A stretch of 34,748 nt of DNA from Ignavibacteria bacterium GWF2_33_9 (lineage in GTDB: Bacteria; Bacteroidota; Ignavibacteria; Kapaibacteriales; UBA2268), in the NCBI GenBank assembly GCA_001804565.1, contig MHAC01000084.1:1-34748 (forward strand), given 5' to 3'. Position numbers and translations under genes: made by a program. Under the pieces are notes generated by a model. The model made no database searches. It was given only the letters and a program-made list of their open reading frames with translations, and was not told the origin of the DNA. Positions 1 through 8,632 of the stretch are shown one piece after another; position 1 is the first letter of the stretch; each line of letters begins with the position of its first letter.

Positions 1-1
1 A

Positions 2-1390
2 ATGAAAATTAAAACATATATTTTTATCTTATTTGTGTTATTTTCAATGAAAGGCTTTTCTGAATCAAATGAGCACTTTAAATTTATTGATTCACTTTGT
101 CATAAATCTTTTTATCCTCACTCATTTATTGTAAAGATTGATACCTCAAATTATTTAATTGTTCAAAAAGATTATGAAACCTGGCAGGACTTGACAAATT
201 TTTCTATTTTTAATATTGCAGATAAGTCAATATCATACATAGATTCGAATATTTACAATACTTTTTTCCCAAGTTGGAAATTAGCTTTATTTTCAGGAAT
301 TAAATTAGATAATAAAATATTATTAAACGGAATTAGAGATAGTTCATTAGTTGTTTTTGAATGTGATAATGGAGTTTGGGGTAACTGGTCTGAAAAAAAT
401 ATTTCATTACCTAACGATAGCACTAAATATTCAAGTAGAGCAAAAATTAAATCAAATCCATTCAATAATGATAATTTATATATCTATTCTTACGTATTCG
501 CCGGTGGAAAAAATCCACATATTAATTTCTATCTTTCAACTGATAAAGGTAATTCATGGAGTTTAAGTGACATTCATATTCCTCTTGGATTCGTAAACGG
601 AGATTACCAAATTGTGTCTGAAGATTTTATTTACGCTGCTTCAAGGTATGATTTATATAGAATTGATTTTAAAAAACATACTGTGGATACTGTTAAAGTT
701 ATTCCTGAGGTTCCGGAAAGAGATTATTGGATTTCCAATATTATTTTCAAAGATATAGAAAATGGGATCCTAGAAGTATCCCACAGAGATAAAAATGTAA
801 ATGGTGAACTTAAAAAACTTTTTGAATATTATAAAACAACAGATGGAGGATATACATGGGAAAAAACTTCAGAAATTAACCTAAGATTTTTTGGAATAGG
901 TAAAAATTTTTTTTATTATCAAAATAATAATGAACTAAAGGGATTTTCAGATTCTCCGGAATTAATTTCAACAGAGGATTATACAGATAGCTGGAGCATA
1001 GAAACATTTAATTCTAAAAAGCCTTATCCATTTATAATTAAGGATTATTGTCCTGTTATTGAAGGAAAGCAGTATTTAGTTGTTGCATTTAATGGACTTT
1101 GGGAATTCAATGTAGATATAACTTCTGTTGATGACATTGCAAACTCAGATAACAGCCTTATTTATCCCAACCCAGCCACTGACTTTATTACTGTAGATTT
1201 GGGCAACTACATTCTTCAGGGTATGGGCGAAGGGCATACCATCAGCATTTTCGATGTGCTGGGTGAGAAGGTGATGACAATTGAGACACGTAGCAACGAG
1301 TCTCTACAAAACTTTGATGTGTCCTCCCTGCCTCCGGGAGTGTATTTTGTGAGGATTGGGGATGTGGTGCAGAAATTTGTTAAGTTGTAA
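2..1390 (+). CDS. Secreted Asp-box (BNR-like) protein with T9SS C-terminal sorting domain
   Basis: The 462-residue protein begins with a Lys-containing hydrophobic signal peptide (about residues 1-20, cleavage near GFS-ES). The body holds at least two Asp-box-like turns, STDKGNSWS and TTDGGYTWE, typical of beta-propeller proteins. From about residue 385 it carries a classic type IX sorting domain: YPNPATDF, then FDVLGEKV, then LPPGVYFVRIG and a basic KFVKL end. By family knowledge such proteins cross the outer membrane by T9SS and are anchored or released after the tail is removed. The function of the body is not recognisable. The start is the ATG at base 2, and the signal peptide suggests the gene is complete. 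The DNA from about 1200 to the stop is clearly more GC-rich than the very AT-rich body, as if the tail came from another gene. Confidence 0.85.
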   Translation: MKIKTYIFILFVLFSMKGFSESNEHFKFIDSLCHKSFYPHSFIVKIDTSNYLIVQKDYETWQDLTNFSIFNIADKSISYIDSNIYNTFFPSWKLALFSGIKLDNKILLNGIRDSSLVVFECDNGVWGNWSEKNISLPNDSTKYSSRAKIKSNPFNNDNLYIYSYVFAGGKNPHINFYLSTDKGNSWSLSDIHIPLGFVNGDYQIVSEDFIYAASRYDLYRIDFKKHTVDTVKVIPEVPERDYWISNIIFKDIENGILEVSHRDKNVNGELKKLFEYYKTTDGGYTWEKTSEINLRFFGIGKNFFYYQNNNELKGFSDSPELISTEDYTDSWSIETFNSKKPYPFIIKDYCPVIEGKQYLVVAFNGLWEFNVDITSVDDIANSDNSLIYPNPATDFITVDLGNYILQGMGEGHTISIFDVLGEKVMTIETRSNESLQNFDVSSLPPGVYFVRIGDVVQKFVKL

Positions 1391-1520
1391 TGAATGGGGT
1401 ATCATCATAAAGTAACAAAACAGATTAGAAAATATAATTTTTCTGGAAAATACCACGCAATTCACAAAAATTGACGAATTTTGTAACTTTTTGAATTGAC
1501 AAAATACTTAATTTGAGAAT

Positions 1521-3149
1521 ATGCTGAATGTAAATAATATATCCATGCAATTTGGGGGACGCTTCCTTTTTGATAATGTATCAATTTCCGTGGGCGAAAA
1601 TGACCGAATAGGATTTATCGGACGCAATGGAGCCGGGAAATCAACTATGTTGAAACTGATTTATGGATTGGAATCTCCCGAAAGCGGAAGTATTTCGATG
1701 CCAAATGGTTACAAGCTTGGTTATTTGCCGCAGGAAATTAAAAATGATTCCACCAAATCGGTATATGAAGAGACCGAGAGCGCCTTGGATGATTTGAAGC
1801 AGCTTGAGATGGATATTGAAAAATATTCCAAAGAATTGGAAGAACGTACCGATTACGAAACAGATTCATACATGAGAGTCATTGAAAAGCTGACCGAAGC
1901 AAGTGAATTATATCATTTAAGCGGTGGTCAGACTATGGAAGCAGAAATCGAAAAAGTACTTACTGGACTTGGTTTCGAGAAAAGCGATTTTACAAGAGGA
2001 ATGAATGAGTTTAGCGGCGGCTGGCAAATGCGTGTGGAACTTGCGAAAATCCTCCTCAAGCAAAATGACTGTGTAATGCTGGATGAGCCGACGAATCACC
2101 TAGATATTGAATCTATTCGCTGGCTTGAAGTTTTCCTGAAAAATTATAAAGGTTCGGTTCTGATTGTATCGCATGATAGCCGCTTTCTGGATTTCATAAC
2201 AAATCGAACAATCGAATTTTCTTTGGGTAAGGTATATGATTTGCCATATCCTTATTCTAGATTTATCAACGAACGTGCCGGCCAGAAGGAACTCCAACTT
2301 GCTGCATATAATAATCAGCAAAAGCAAATAGCTCAGCAGGAAAGATTTATTGAAAGATTCAAAGCAAAAGCCTCCTTTTCTTCGAGAACACAATCGAAAG
2401 TGAAGCAATTAGAAAAAATCGACCTAATCGAAGTGGAAGAAGAAGATACATCTAAAATGCGATTCACATTTCCAGAACCTCCTCGTTCTTCACGCTTAAT
2501 TTTCGATACAAAGGGACTTTCCAAGAAATATGATGAAAAACTTATTCTGAATAACATTGATTTCAGCTTGGAAAGAGGTGAGAAAATTTGTTTCGTCGGT
2601 AAAAATGGCGAAGGCAAGTCCACACTTTCGAAAGTATTGGCAGGTATTTTGGATTTTGATGGAGAATTAACACTTGGAACTAATCTCTCACTAGGATATT
2701 ATGCTCAACATCAAGCAGAAATGCTCGATCCCGATGCAACTGTTTTCGACATAGTCGATAGAGCTGCAACAGGAGAAATTCGCAAGAAAATACGTTCCTT
2801 ACTAGGAGCATTCTTATTCAGCGGTTCAGCAGTGGATAAGAAAGTACGGGTGCTCTCAGGCGGCGAAAAATCACGCTTGAGCATATGTAAATTGTTACTT
2901 CAACCAATTAATATCATGATATTGGATGAGCCTACAAATCACTTCGATATGATATCAAAGGAAGTGCTCAAGAATGCTTTGCTAGATTATAAAGGTGCAC
3001 TCATAATTGTATCGCATGACCGTGACTTTCTTCAAGGACTAACCACGAAAACTGTCGAATTCAAAAAAGGGAAAATTAAAGAATACATTGGCGACATAAA
3101 TGAATTTCTTGCTCAACAGCAAATAGATTCCTTAGACTCAATTGGATAA
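1521..3149 (+). CDS. ABC-F family ATPase (translation-associated)
   Basis: This 542-residue protein has two ABC nucleotide-binding domains and no membrane segments, the ABC-F architecture. Domain 1 has Walker A GRNGAGKST (34-42), signature FSGGWQMRVELA and Walker B/D-loop DEPTNHLD (about 188). Domain 2 has Walker A GKNGEGKST (about 358), signature LSGGEKSRLS and DEPTNHFD. Between them is a charged helical linker, the P-site tRNA interaction motif that in known ABC-F factors reaches into the ribosome. It lacks a long C-terminal extension. ABC-F proteins relieve ribosome stalling, and some give antibiotic resistance by target protection. Nothing here says which subfamily applies. The gene lies just outside the genomic island, whose left repeat begins 11 bases after its stop. 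Confidence 0.93.
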   Translation: MLNVNNISMQFGGRFLFDNVSISVGENDRIGFIGRNGAGKSTMLKLIYGLESPESGSISMPNGYKLGYLPQEIKNDSTKSVYEETESALDDLKQLEMDIEKYSKELEERTDYETDSYMRVIEKLTEASELYHLSGGQTMEAEIEKVLTGLGFEKSDFTRGMNEFSGGWQMRVELAKILLKQNDCVMLDEPTNHLDIESIRWLEVFLKNYKGSVLIVSHDSRFLDFITNRTIEFSLGKVYDLPYPYSRFINERAGQKELQLAAYNNQQKQIAQQERFIERFKAKASFSSRTQSKVKQLEKIDLIEVEEEDTSKMRFTFPEPPRSSRLIFDTKGLSKKYDEKLILNNIDFSLERGEKICFVGKNGEGKSTLSKVLAGILDFDGELTLGTNLSLGYYAQHQAEMLDPDATVFDIVDRAATGEIRKKIRSLLGAFLFSGSAVDKKVRVLSGGEKSRLSICKLLLQPINIMILDEPTNHFDMISKEVLKNALLDYKGALIIVSHDRDFLQGLTTKTVEFKKGKIKEYIGDINEFLAQQQIDSLDSIG

Positions 3150-3160
3150 AACAGAATAGT

Positions 3161-3199
3161 AATGGTGTAAAGGCAGTATGGCGGTCCCGACAGGATTCG
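3161..3199. repeat. Left direct repeat of the genomic island (tRNA-Arg 3'-end fragment)
   Basis: These 39 bases are identical to 18886-18924; the flanking bases differ on both sides. The match includes the last 21 bases of the tRNA-Arg gene (T-arm 3' strand, acceptor 3' strand, discriminator and CCA) plus 18 bases beyond it. No tRNA body follows here, so this is a stranded fragment, as expected for the distal attachment site of an element integrated into a tRNA 3' end. Confidence 0.85.
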
Positions 3200-3314
3200 G
3201 TTAATATTGCGAATATAATTATTTATCAATTACTTACAGAAGCTCATAATTGGCTGAGTGACCATTTGAGTGACTATTATTGCTAAGGAATGATTTTTTT
3301 TCCATCTGCTAATG

Positions 3315-4856
3315 CTAACTAAATAAATTTGAAAATTCTGTTTCAATTTTTTTTACTTCTTTTTCTGTGAGTTCTGCAAACATTTTATCGGATTTTCTTT
3401 TTGATAATTTTCCTTCATTATGAGTTAATATATTGATTAATAAATCAATCATTTTGTCAGGCATTTGGAATTCATCATCAAGCCAAATTTTCATTTTATC
3501 ATATTTCAAAAGATACTCAGCTTCTCGTGGAATTATGTTGTTGATTGTTTCCTCCACACATTCGATTAAAAATTCCGTCTGCTTAGTTGCATCGAAATAT
3601 CTATAAAAATCAATCGTGTCATTCAATACTTGAATATTATTCTTCGATGTTTTTTCCCAATTGATGAATTCCAGTAAAGGTGATGAAAAAGATTCCAATA
3701 CTTTCCTGTAATCGATTATTCGTTCTAATATTGCAGAGGATACCGGAAAAACAATTCCCTGCGGAGTGAATTTCGTTTCGGCAAGTATATGATGTATCAA
3801 ATACCTGTGTAATCTGCCATTACCATCTTCAAATGGATGGATAAAGACAAATCCGAATGCTATTGCCGCAGCAGATAGTAGGGGATTGAATTTATTATCT
3901 TTTAATAAATTATATGCACTCAAAAGACCATTTACGAGTTGCTCAATATCCTGCCATTTTGCAGAGATATGATCCGGTATAGGTTCACTCGTGTTCCTGT
4001 CGTGTACTCCAACGAATCCTCCTTCGGTGCGAAATCCCATTGAAACAAATCTGTTATTATCTATTATTATCTGCTGAAGTCTAAGCAATTCTTCAACTGT
4101 TAGCGTTGTTGAACCAGCTTGTCCGATTGCTTTGCCCCATCTCACTGCTCTGGAATTGCTTGGTTTTTCTCCTTCTATGGAAAATGATGCTTTCGAATCC
4201 TTCAGCATCAGGAATGCAGATGTTCTAAGCAAGATATCTTTATGAATGCTTTCGGATAATTTATTGGTTTTCGAAGGTATATCATCCAGTATATATGCTT
4301 CAATTTTTTTTGTTTTTCGGATTAATGGGCAAAAGTCAACTGTACCGGGTAAATTGTTTATAATTCTGTGCCTGCCGGATTTTACACCTCCATCCAAGCA
4401 ATATTGCTGCTTTGCATCTACCAAAGGGATAAATTTTAATTTGGTATCTGCATTCGGAATCGATAGAATCTTATTCATTAAAAACTCATAAAGAAACCAT
4501 ATTTTCAAACTATATTGTCCCTTAGGTTCAATTGAGAGTATAGATATCATTTCCTTTTCGGAGATTTGTTCAAATAACTTCTTAAAGAAAAGAAGATTAA
4601 TTCCTTCATATTTTAAAGCAAATACTAAATGTTCATAAATTGAGTCATTTGGAGTGTATGATGGAGGAAAAGCTAAATATTCATCATTTTCATATCTGTT
4701 AATTTCTTTGTTAATTATTATTGCAATTTTTGAAGGAATAGGCAGAGAAAGTTGATATAGATGTATAATTGCAGTATAACCAACGATTGTTCCAAACTCG
4801 GGAATAACTTTACCCCGAAAAACAGACGCTTTGACCGAAATATTGACGCTATTCAT
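3315..4856 (-). CDS. Fic family protein (probable AMPylase, class II with N-terminal inhibitory motif)
   Basis: The 513-residue protein has a full Fic catalytic motif, HPFEDGNGRLHR, at residues 340-351. The His is the catalytic base and the Asp and Gly-Asn-Gly bind metal and phosphates. About 115 residues upstream, SFSIEG (224-229) matches the inhibitory (S/T)xxxE(G/N) motif, whose Glu blocks ATP binding in class II Fic proteins. Fic enzymes usually transfer AMP from ATP to a hydroxyl group of a target protein. The N-terminal 150 residues resemble no domain I know. The C-terminal 100 residues are helical and charged and may recognise the target. The gene is the last in the island and has its own AT-rich upstream region, so it is probably transcribed alone. 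It could be a toxin, a defence effector or a regulator. Confidence 0.9.
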   Translation of the reverse strand: MNSVNISVKASVFRGKVIPEFGTIVGYTAIIHLYQLSLPIPSKIAIIINKEINRYENDEYLAFPPSYTPNDSIYEHLVFALKYEGINLLFFKKLFEQISEKEMISILSIEPKGQYSLKIWFLYEFLMNKILSIPNADTKLKFIPLVDAKQQYCLDGGVKSGRHRIINNLPGTVDFCPLIRKTKKIEAYILDDIPSKTNKLSESIHKDILLRTSAFLMLKDSKASFSIEGEKPSNSRAVRWGKAIGQAGSTTLTVEELLRLQQIIIDNNRFVSMGFRTEGGFVGVHDRNTSEPIPDHISAKWQDIEQLVNGLLSAYNLLKDNKFNPLLSAAAIAFGFVFIHPFEDGNGRLHRYLIHHILAETKFTPQGIVFPVSSAILERIIDYRKVLESFSSPLLEFINWEKTSKNNIQVLNDTIDFYRYFDATKQTEFLIECVEETINNIIPREAEYLLKYDKMKIWLDDEFQMPDKMIDLLINILTHNEGKLSKRKSDKMFAELTEKEVKKIETEFSNLFS

Positions 4857-5266
4857 ACAAAAACCCTAAAAATACACGCTTAGTTTTTACAAAAATAGTT
4901 AGAAATTCCCAAAAAGCAATAGATATTGCCAAAAAATACACGCAATTCTATGATTTACCCAAAATATGTACGACCTCGATTTATGAAAAACGCATAAAAA
5001 TGATGAAAAATACTTGTGAATTGATAACAATTTTGAATAATACTTAACCGATAAAGCAACATCTCTAACTTGCTTTACCGAAACTGATACTTTATTTTCT
5101 TAGTGTTGCTTCTTCAATCACTCTTGTGATAGTGAAATAAACATTTATTAGATTTTATTTTTAAAATAACTGATTGCTATCATAATAAATAAACAAAACT
5201 TCAAATTATAGATTATTTAACCTATAATATGAAGCTTAAAAACTGTATGGATTATAAACTCAATTG
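4857..5266. other. AT-rich intergenic region upstream of the fic gene
   Basis: No convincing gene is present. A weak Bacteroidota-type promoter for fic can be read on the minus strand: TTG at 4917-4919 and TATTTTTG at 4890-4897, 19 bases apart. A 12-bp direct repeat (4868-4879 and 4932-4943) brackets it and could be an operator. A minus-strand frame stays open for about 60 codons here, but it has no convincing start and no recognisable similarity. Confidence 0.35.
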
Positions 5267-6451
5267 TCAATCAGTATCAAATACTGGTGAAGGAGGGCAA
5301 CATCTATATTCTTGAGACTTTTCAAGTAATTCTATCTGTTTTTCAAGTAAGTCATTCTTTAATTTGTAATATCTTGCCCTTTCTGGTTCCAAAGTGTTGC
5401 ATTCGTCCAGACAACCTTTCACAATAATTCCTGCAGTAGGTAAAGAAAATTCCTGATAAAATTCTAAATGTTCCTTAATGACTTCAGAGATGTTTCCTTT
5501 TTCATCAATAATTCTACTTTCAATAAGCTCACTCTTTAATTTATTATCCAGTTCGATTCTTAATTCATTAGTAGTCATTTGCTCATCTTTTGCAGAACTT
5601 AAGTTTGGTTTATTTAAACTCCTTGATTTATTTACAATTAAGTCGTATGGTGCTACCATGGCTGCAAATTGTGAACCCGTTGATAAAGATATAATTCTCT
5701 CAATTTTTACGAGTTCAAAATGAATAGTCTGTTTTTTATTTAATCGATAAAAAATATAAGTTACAGCATGGCTTGTATTGTCATTTTTAAATTCACGAGA
5801 GGAGGACTCAAAATGATCTTCAGTACTTCCTTCTGAGTGACTTCTTGTACTTACTTCACCGATAGACATTGAACTTGCAGTCTGTGTTGTATTTATTGCT
5901 TGAGAAGCAGATGATTGCATATTTGAACTTTGAGTGTAAAGATAATCCAACAAAGAAGAATTATCATAACTTGTGCTTGCACTGCTGCTGGCACTGGCTC
6001 CAAATCCTAAGAAATCAATACCTCCTTCTGCATCTCCTTTAAAATTCCATTTCCCTTTTTCTGAAGTAGTCGCAGTCCCGGATTGTTGATTCTCATATTT
6101 TGAGAAATAATCCTGTGTTGCTGTCATAAAATAATTTTCTTCTGACATTTGTTCATGTCGATAACTCATCTGAGTTTCCTTGTCAAATGTAAATTTCGAC
6201 CTCCGATCAGTAGAAAATAATCTTACTTTTTCTCCAGGAAGTAAAGTCGTTGTGTATACTGGATCACCTAATACTAATCCTTTAGTACATCTTTTTAGTC
6301 TAAAACTAAGTATTAGTTGTGCAATAAAAGTGTATTTATCTTTGTATCTTATGGGATAATTCAATGTTCTTGTAAAGTAAATTTCATCGCAGTTGTCGTC
6401 TTTTACTAATTCCGGACAACACGGAATTTTTTCGACTAAATCTTTTTCCAT
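5267..6451 (-). CDS. Ser-rich protein with terminal cysteine clusters, unknown function
   Basis: I do not recognise this 394-residue protein. It has no signal peptide or membrane segment. The N-terminal part contains CC and C residues near positions 11-19 and a beta-rich block with TLLPGEKVRLFSTDRRSKF and YRHEQMSEENY. The middle (about 145-230) is very rich in Ser, Thr and small residues, including ASASSSAST, and looks flexible or fibrous. It is followed by ESSSREF and a beta-like segment, HAVTYIFYRLNKKQTIHFEL. The C-terminal 100 residues look like a coiled coil and end in a second cysteine cluster, YRCCPPSP. Paired cysteines at both ends could bind metal or form disulfides. A GGAG stands about 10 bases before the ATG. 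It sits between AbiEii and Fic, so a structural or defence-related role is possible but not shown. Confidence 0.75.
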   Translation of the reverse strand: MEKDLVEKIPCCPELVKDDNCDEIYFTRTLNYPIRYKDKYTFIAQLILSFRLKRCTKGLVLGDPVYTTTLLPGEKVRLFSTDRRSKFTFDKETQMSYRHEQMSEENYFMTATQDYFSKYENQQSGTATTSEKGKWNFKGDAEGGIDFLGFGASASSSASTSYDNSSLLDYLYTQSSNMQSSASQAINTTQTASSMSIGEVSTRSHSEGSTEDHFESSSREFKNDNTSHAVTYIFYRLNKKQTIHFELVKIERIISLSTGSQFAAMVAPYDLIVNKSRSLNKPNLSSAKDEQMTTNELRIELDNKLKSELIESRIIDEKGNISEVIKEHLEFYQEFSLPTAGIIVKGCLDECNTLEPERARYYKLKNDLLEKQIELLEKSQEYRCCPPSPVFDTD

Positions 6452-6705
6452 TATTTTACTCCAATTTTGATTATGCTTACTCTATTAAGGATTTTCAGCA
6501 AATTTCCTTCATAATAAAATTAAGTTGACAATAAAATAGAAAAGTTCTGAAAGAACATACAAATGAATCATTTACAAAAGTACTATCGAATTGAAAATAT
6601 TAAAATTGTAAGGTAAGGTAAAAAAGAGAAATCATTAATTATTAACGTTACTCTTAAAGAATTCTACTGGAATGTTCTGTGAAATATTTTTTCCATCTTA
6701 ATTCC

Positions 6706-6729
6706 CCCCAGACCTTTGCTATTCGGTCT
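6706..6729 (-). pseudogene. Remnant of an hsdS 3' end
   Basis: Read on the minus strand, these bases and those just after them encode DRIAKVWGE, the C-terminal tail of the HsdS part of the nearby HsdM-HsdS protein. They lie about 16 bases after the AbiEii stop and have no gene of their own. The 24 bases are identical to 8640-8663, so the AbiE operon is bracketed by two direct copies of an hsdS-type 3' end. Confidence 0.7.
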
Positions 6730-6745
6730 GTTTAGTTAATATTAT

Positions 6746-7690
6746 TTATTTAATCCTGTTTATTAACAACTTAAAACAGTTTGCAACTTTTCTTTCATCA
6801 GGAATTGTTCGAAATGCCAATGCCGATAATTCAGTTTGATATTTTGCTTTTAATTGTTCCCATATCTTTTCAAAATCGAGTATCAAATGAGATTCAGCTA
6901 ACTGTTTGTTCCTCCATCCAACTGGTTCATCAAACATCATTCTGTCGTGTTCAAGTATATCTATAAATCGCTTTTGAAAAGTATCTGAAGATATAAATTC
7001 GATGCAATCAGCATCATTAATCAAGAAAAATAAATCGTAAAAGTGTCTTATTTTTTTCGAGATGCTATCCACATAATTTTCTTCAAACGAAAACCGGATT
7101 AAAGAAACAATTTTTTCCAACATTGTTTGTTCCTTGTTGAGTACATTCACCTGAAAGGGTTGAAGGTTGTATTGTTTAATATATTTTTCATTGTTTGTTT
7201 GCTTTAAAAAGTCAAACACAAAACTTTTTAGAGTGAGACGTTGAAAAGGGAAAGGATTTGCAAAAGAATTTATTTCTACAATAATTTTATTGTTCTGGTT
7301 CCTTTTTTCGATACTTTTATACTGAAACACCGATTTTCGAAATCTTGAACCCTTGCTGGTTATTTCTTCAATATGCAATTCAGTCAAGTCTTGTGTAATC
7401 TCTTTTTCGGTATTACGTATAATTGTTTTAATCTCATTTCCAGTTTTTGGATTATCGTTTATTATTGCTATATCTACATCCTCAGAAAATCGGTCTATCA
7501 GATTATATCCCTTAGATAAAGATGTCCCTCCTTTAAAAACACATTCGTTTACATATTCACTCATCGCCAAGCGGCTCAAAACTAAACTAATCCAGTAATC
7601 TTTTTCTACAAACTCAAGTTTAATATCAAGATGTTGTGAAGCAGTCCTCAATATATCGGAAAATAATTTTGTTTCATAGTGTAGTTTCAT
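6746..7690 (-). CDS. abiEii: AbiEii-type nucleotidyltransferase toxin
   Basis: The 314-residue protein has the hallmark of the AbiEii/MenT nucleotidyltransferase family. VFKGGTSLSK (51-60) is the glycine-rich NTP-binding loop, and FSEDVDIAI (68-76) carries the two metal-binding aspartates. Known relatives are toxins that inactivate tRNA by adding nucleotides or otherwise modify RNA, leading to phage abortive infection. It follows abiEi with a four-base ATGA overlap. I chose the ATG at 7690 for that coupling; an in-frame ATG at 7702 would add four residues. The helical C-terminal half fits the family. With the wHTH antitoxin upstream, this is a complete type IV toxin-antitoxin pair. Confidence 0.9.
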   Translation of the reverse strand: MKLHYETKLFSDILRTASQHLDIKLEFVEKDYWISLVLSRLAMSEYVNECVFKGGTSLSKGYNLIDRFSEDVDIAIINDNPKTGNEIKTIIRNTEKEITQDLTELHIEEITSKGSRFRKSVFQYKSIEKRNQNNKIIVEINSFANPFPFQRLTLKSFVFDFLKQTNNEKYIKQYNLQPFQVNVLNKEQTMLEKIVSLIRFSFEENYVDSISKKIRHFYDLFFLINDADCIEFISSDTFQKRFIDILEHDRMMFDEPVGWRNKQLAESHLILDFEKIWEQLKAKYQTELSALAFRTIPDERKVANCFKLLINRIK

Positions 7691-8412
7691 CTTATATTCC
7701 ATTCAGCTGATTTTGATAACACATCATTCAAATTTGGATAATTATAATTTGTAATTGGATTTAGTGATTTTCTAAGGGATTGTGTATATTCATTTTTCCA
7801 TGTTTCATCTAAAATAGCACCTAATAATGCTCTTGTTGAAGGCGGATACTTGAATGCTAATCTGACTAAAGTTTGAATCTGCTTTTCGAACAATTGATTA
7901 ATAATATCCTTTAATCTCTTGCATGAAGTCCTGAGGTCAGAATCCGGAATTTTTTTTATAAACCTGATTGAATCTAATATTTGTAATAACGGGATATTTT
8001 CTTCAGTAATAATGTTCTTTTGTTTAATAAATGCAATTTTGTAAATACCTCTCTTGATTGACGACCTGAGCTCATTTTTACCAATTTGAATCGTGTTACT
8101 TACTTGTGTTGTTAGTCCAAGCATATTATAGATTGAATAACCCGTTAGATAGCCGATTTTTTTGCCGTCATTTTCCAATAAGTCTTTTACTATTTGCTCT
8201 TGTTTTGGTTGTAGTAATCCAAAATCAGTTGTTTCGGGCTTATAGAATTTACCTTTGGATAGTTTGCAGATTTTACCGGATTGCACCAACCTGTTTAGTG
8301 CTTTTATTACTGCTTCTTTCTTATTCACCTCACCTATAAAATCCTTATAGGTGAAAACATAACCTTTGGGTAATCTATCAATCGTAAATATAATATTTGA
8401 AGTTACTTTCAT
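7687..8412 (-). CDS. abiEi: AbiEi-type antitoxin / winged-helix regulator (DUF6088-like)
   Basis: The 241-residue protein starts with a winged-helix region (about residues 8-60; VNKKEAVIKALNRLVQSGKI, then KLSKGKFYKP), followed by the helical domain seen in AbiEi/DUF6088 antitoxins (GYLTGYSIYNMLGLTTQ). Characterised AbiEi proteins neutralise AbiEii without stable complex formation and repress their own operon by binding inverted repeats. The partner toxin gene follows directly with overlapping stop and start. I took the ATG at 8412; the longer frame to 8430 would need a TTG. The inverted repeats upstream (8444-8473 and 8510-8552) are good candidates for the operator. Confidence 0.85.
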   Translation of the reverse strand: MKVTSNIIFTIDRLPKGYVFTYKDFIGEVNKKEAVIKALNRLVQSGKICKLSKGKFYKPETTDFGLLQPKQEQIVKDLLENDGKKIGYLTGYSIYNMLGLTTQVSNTIQIGKNELRSSIKRGIYKIAFIKQKNIITEENIPLLQILDSIRFIKKIPDSDLRTSCKRLKDIINQLFEKQIQTLVRLAFKYPPSTRALLGAILDETWKNEYTQSLRKSLNPITNYNYPNLNDVLSKSAEWNIR

Positions 8413-8443
8413 TGATTTATCTTTTCTCAATAAGACTGATTTA

Positions 8444-8473
8444 TGTCCAGTTTATTGTATAAAAAACTGGACA
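8444..8473 (-). promoter_or_regulatory. Candidate AbiEi operator: perfect 10-bp inverted repeat
   Basis: TGTCCAGTTT at 8444-8453 and its reverse complement at 8464-8473 are separated by 10 bases, and end about 30 bases before the abiEi start. A TACAAT -10-like box lies in the spacer on the minus strand. AbiEi family proteins are known to bind inverted repeats in their own promoters, so autoregulation is a reasonable inference. Confidence 0.5.
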
Positions 8474-8509
8474 AATCAATTTACTTTTCCACATTGTACA
8501 ATAAAACAA

Positions 8510-8552
8510 AGGTATATGAGTTGAAAAACGAAGTTTTTCAACTCATATACCT
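8510..8552. repeat. Perfect 20-bp inverted repeat with 3-base loop
   Basis: Bases 8510-8529 pair perfectly with 8533-8552 around a GAA loop. It lies between the stop of the HEPN gene (8633) and abiEi. No T-run follows, so it is not a textbook terminator. It could be a transcription barrier, a second AbiEi site or the scar of a small mobile element. Confidence 0.75.
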
Positions 8553-8632
8553 AATCGGGATTATTACCTCATTTGCCAAAATAACATTCTGCATTTTATT
8601 TTACAAATTATTTTTGATTTATTTTCATCCCC

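Noticed and set aside
4857-5266. A possible gene or gene remnant upstream of fic
   Set aside because: One minus-strand frame is open for about 60 codons, but it has no convincing start and no recognisable similarity.
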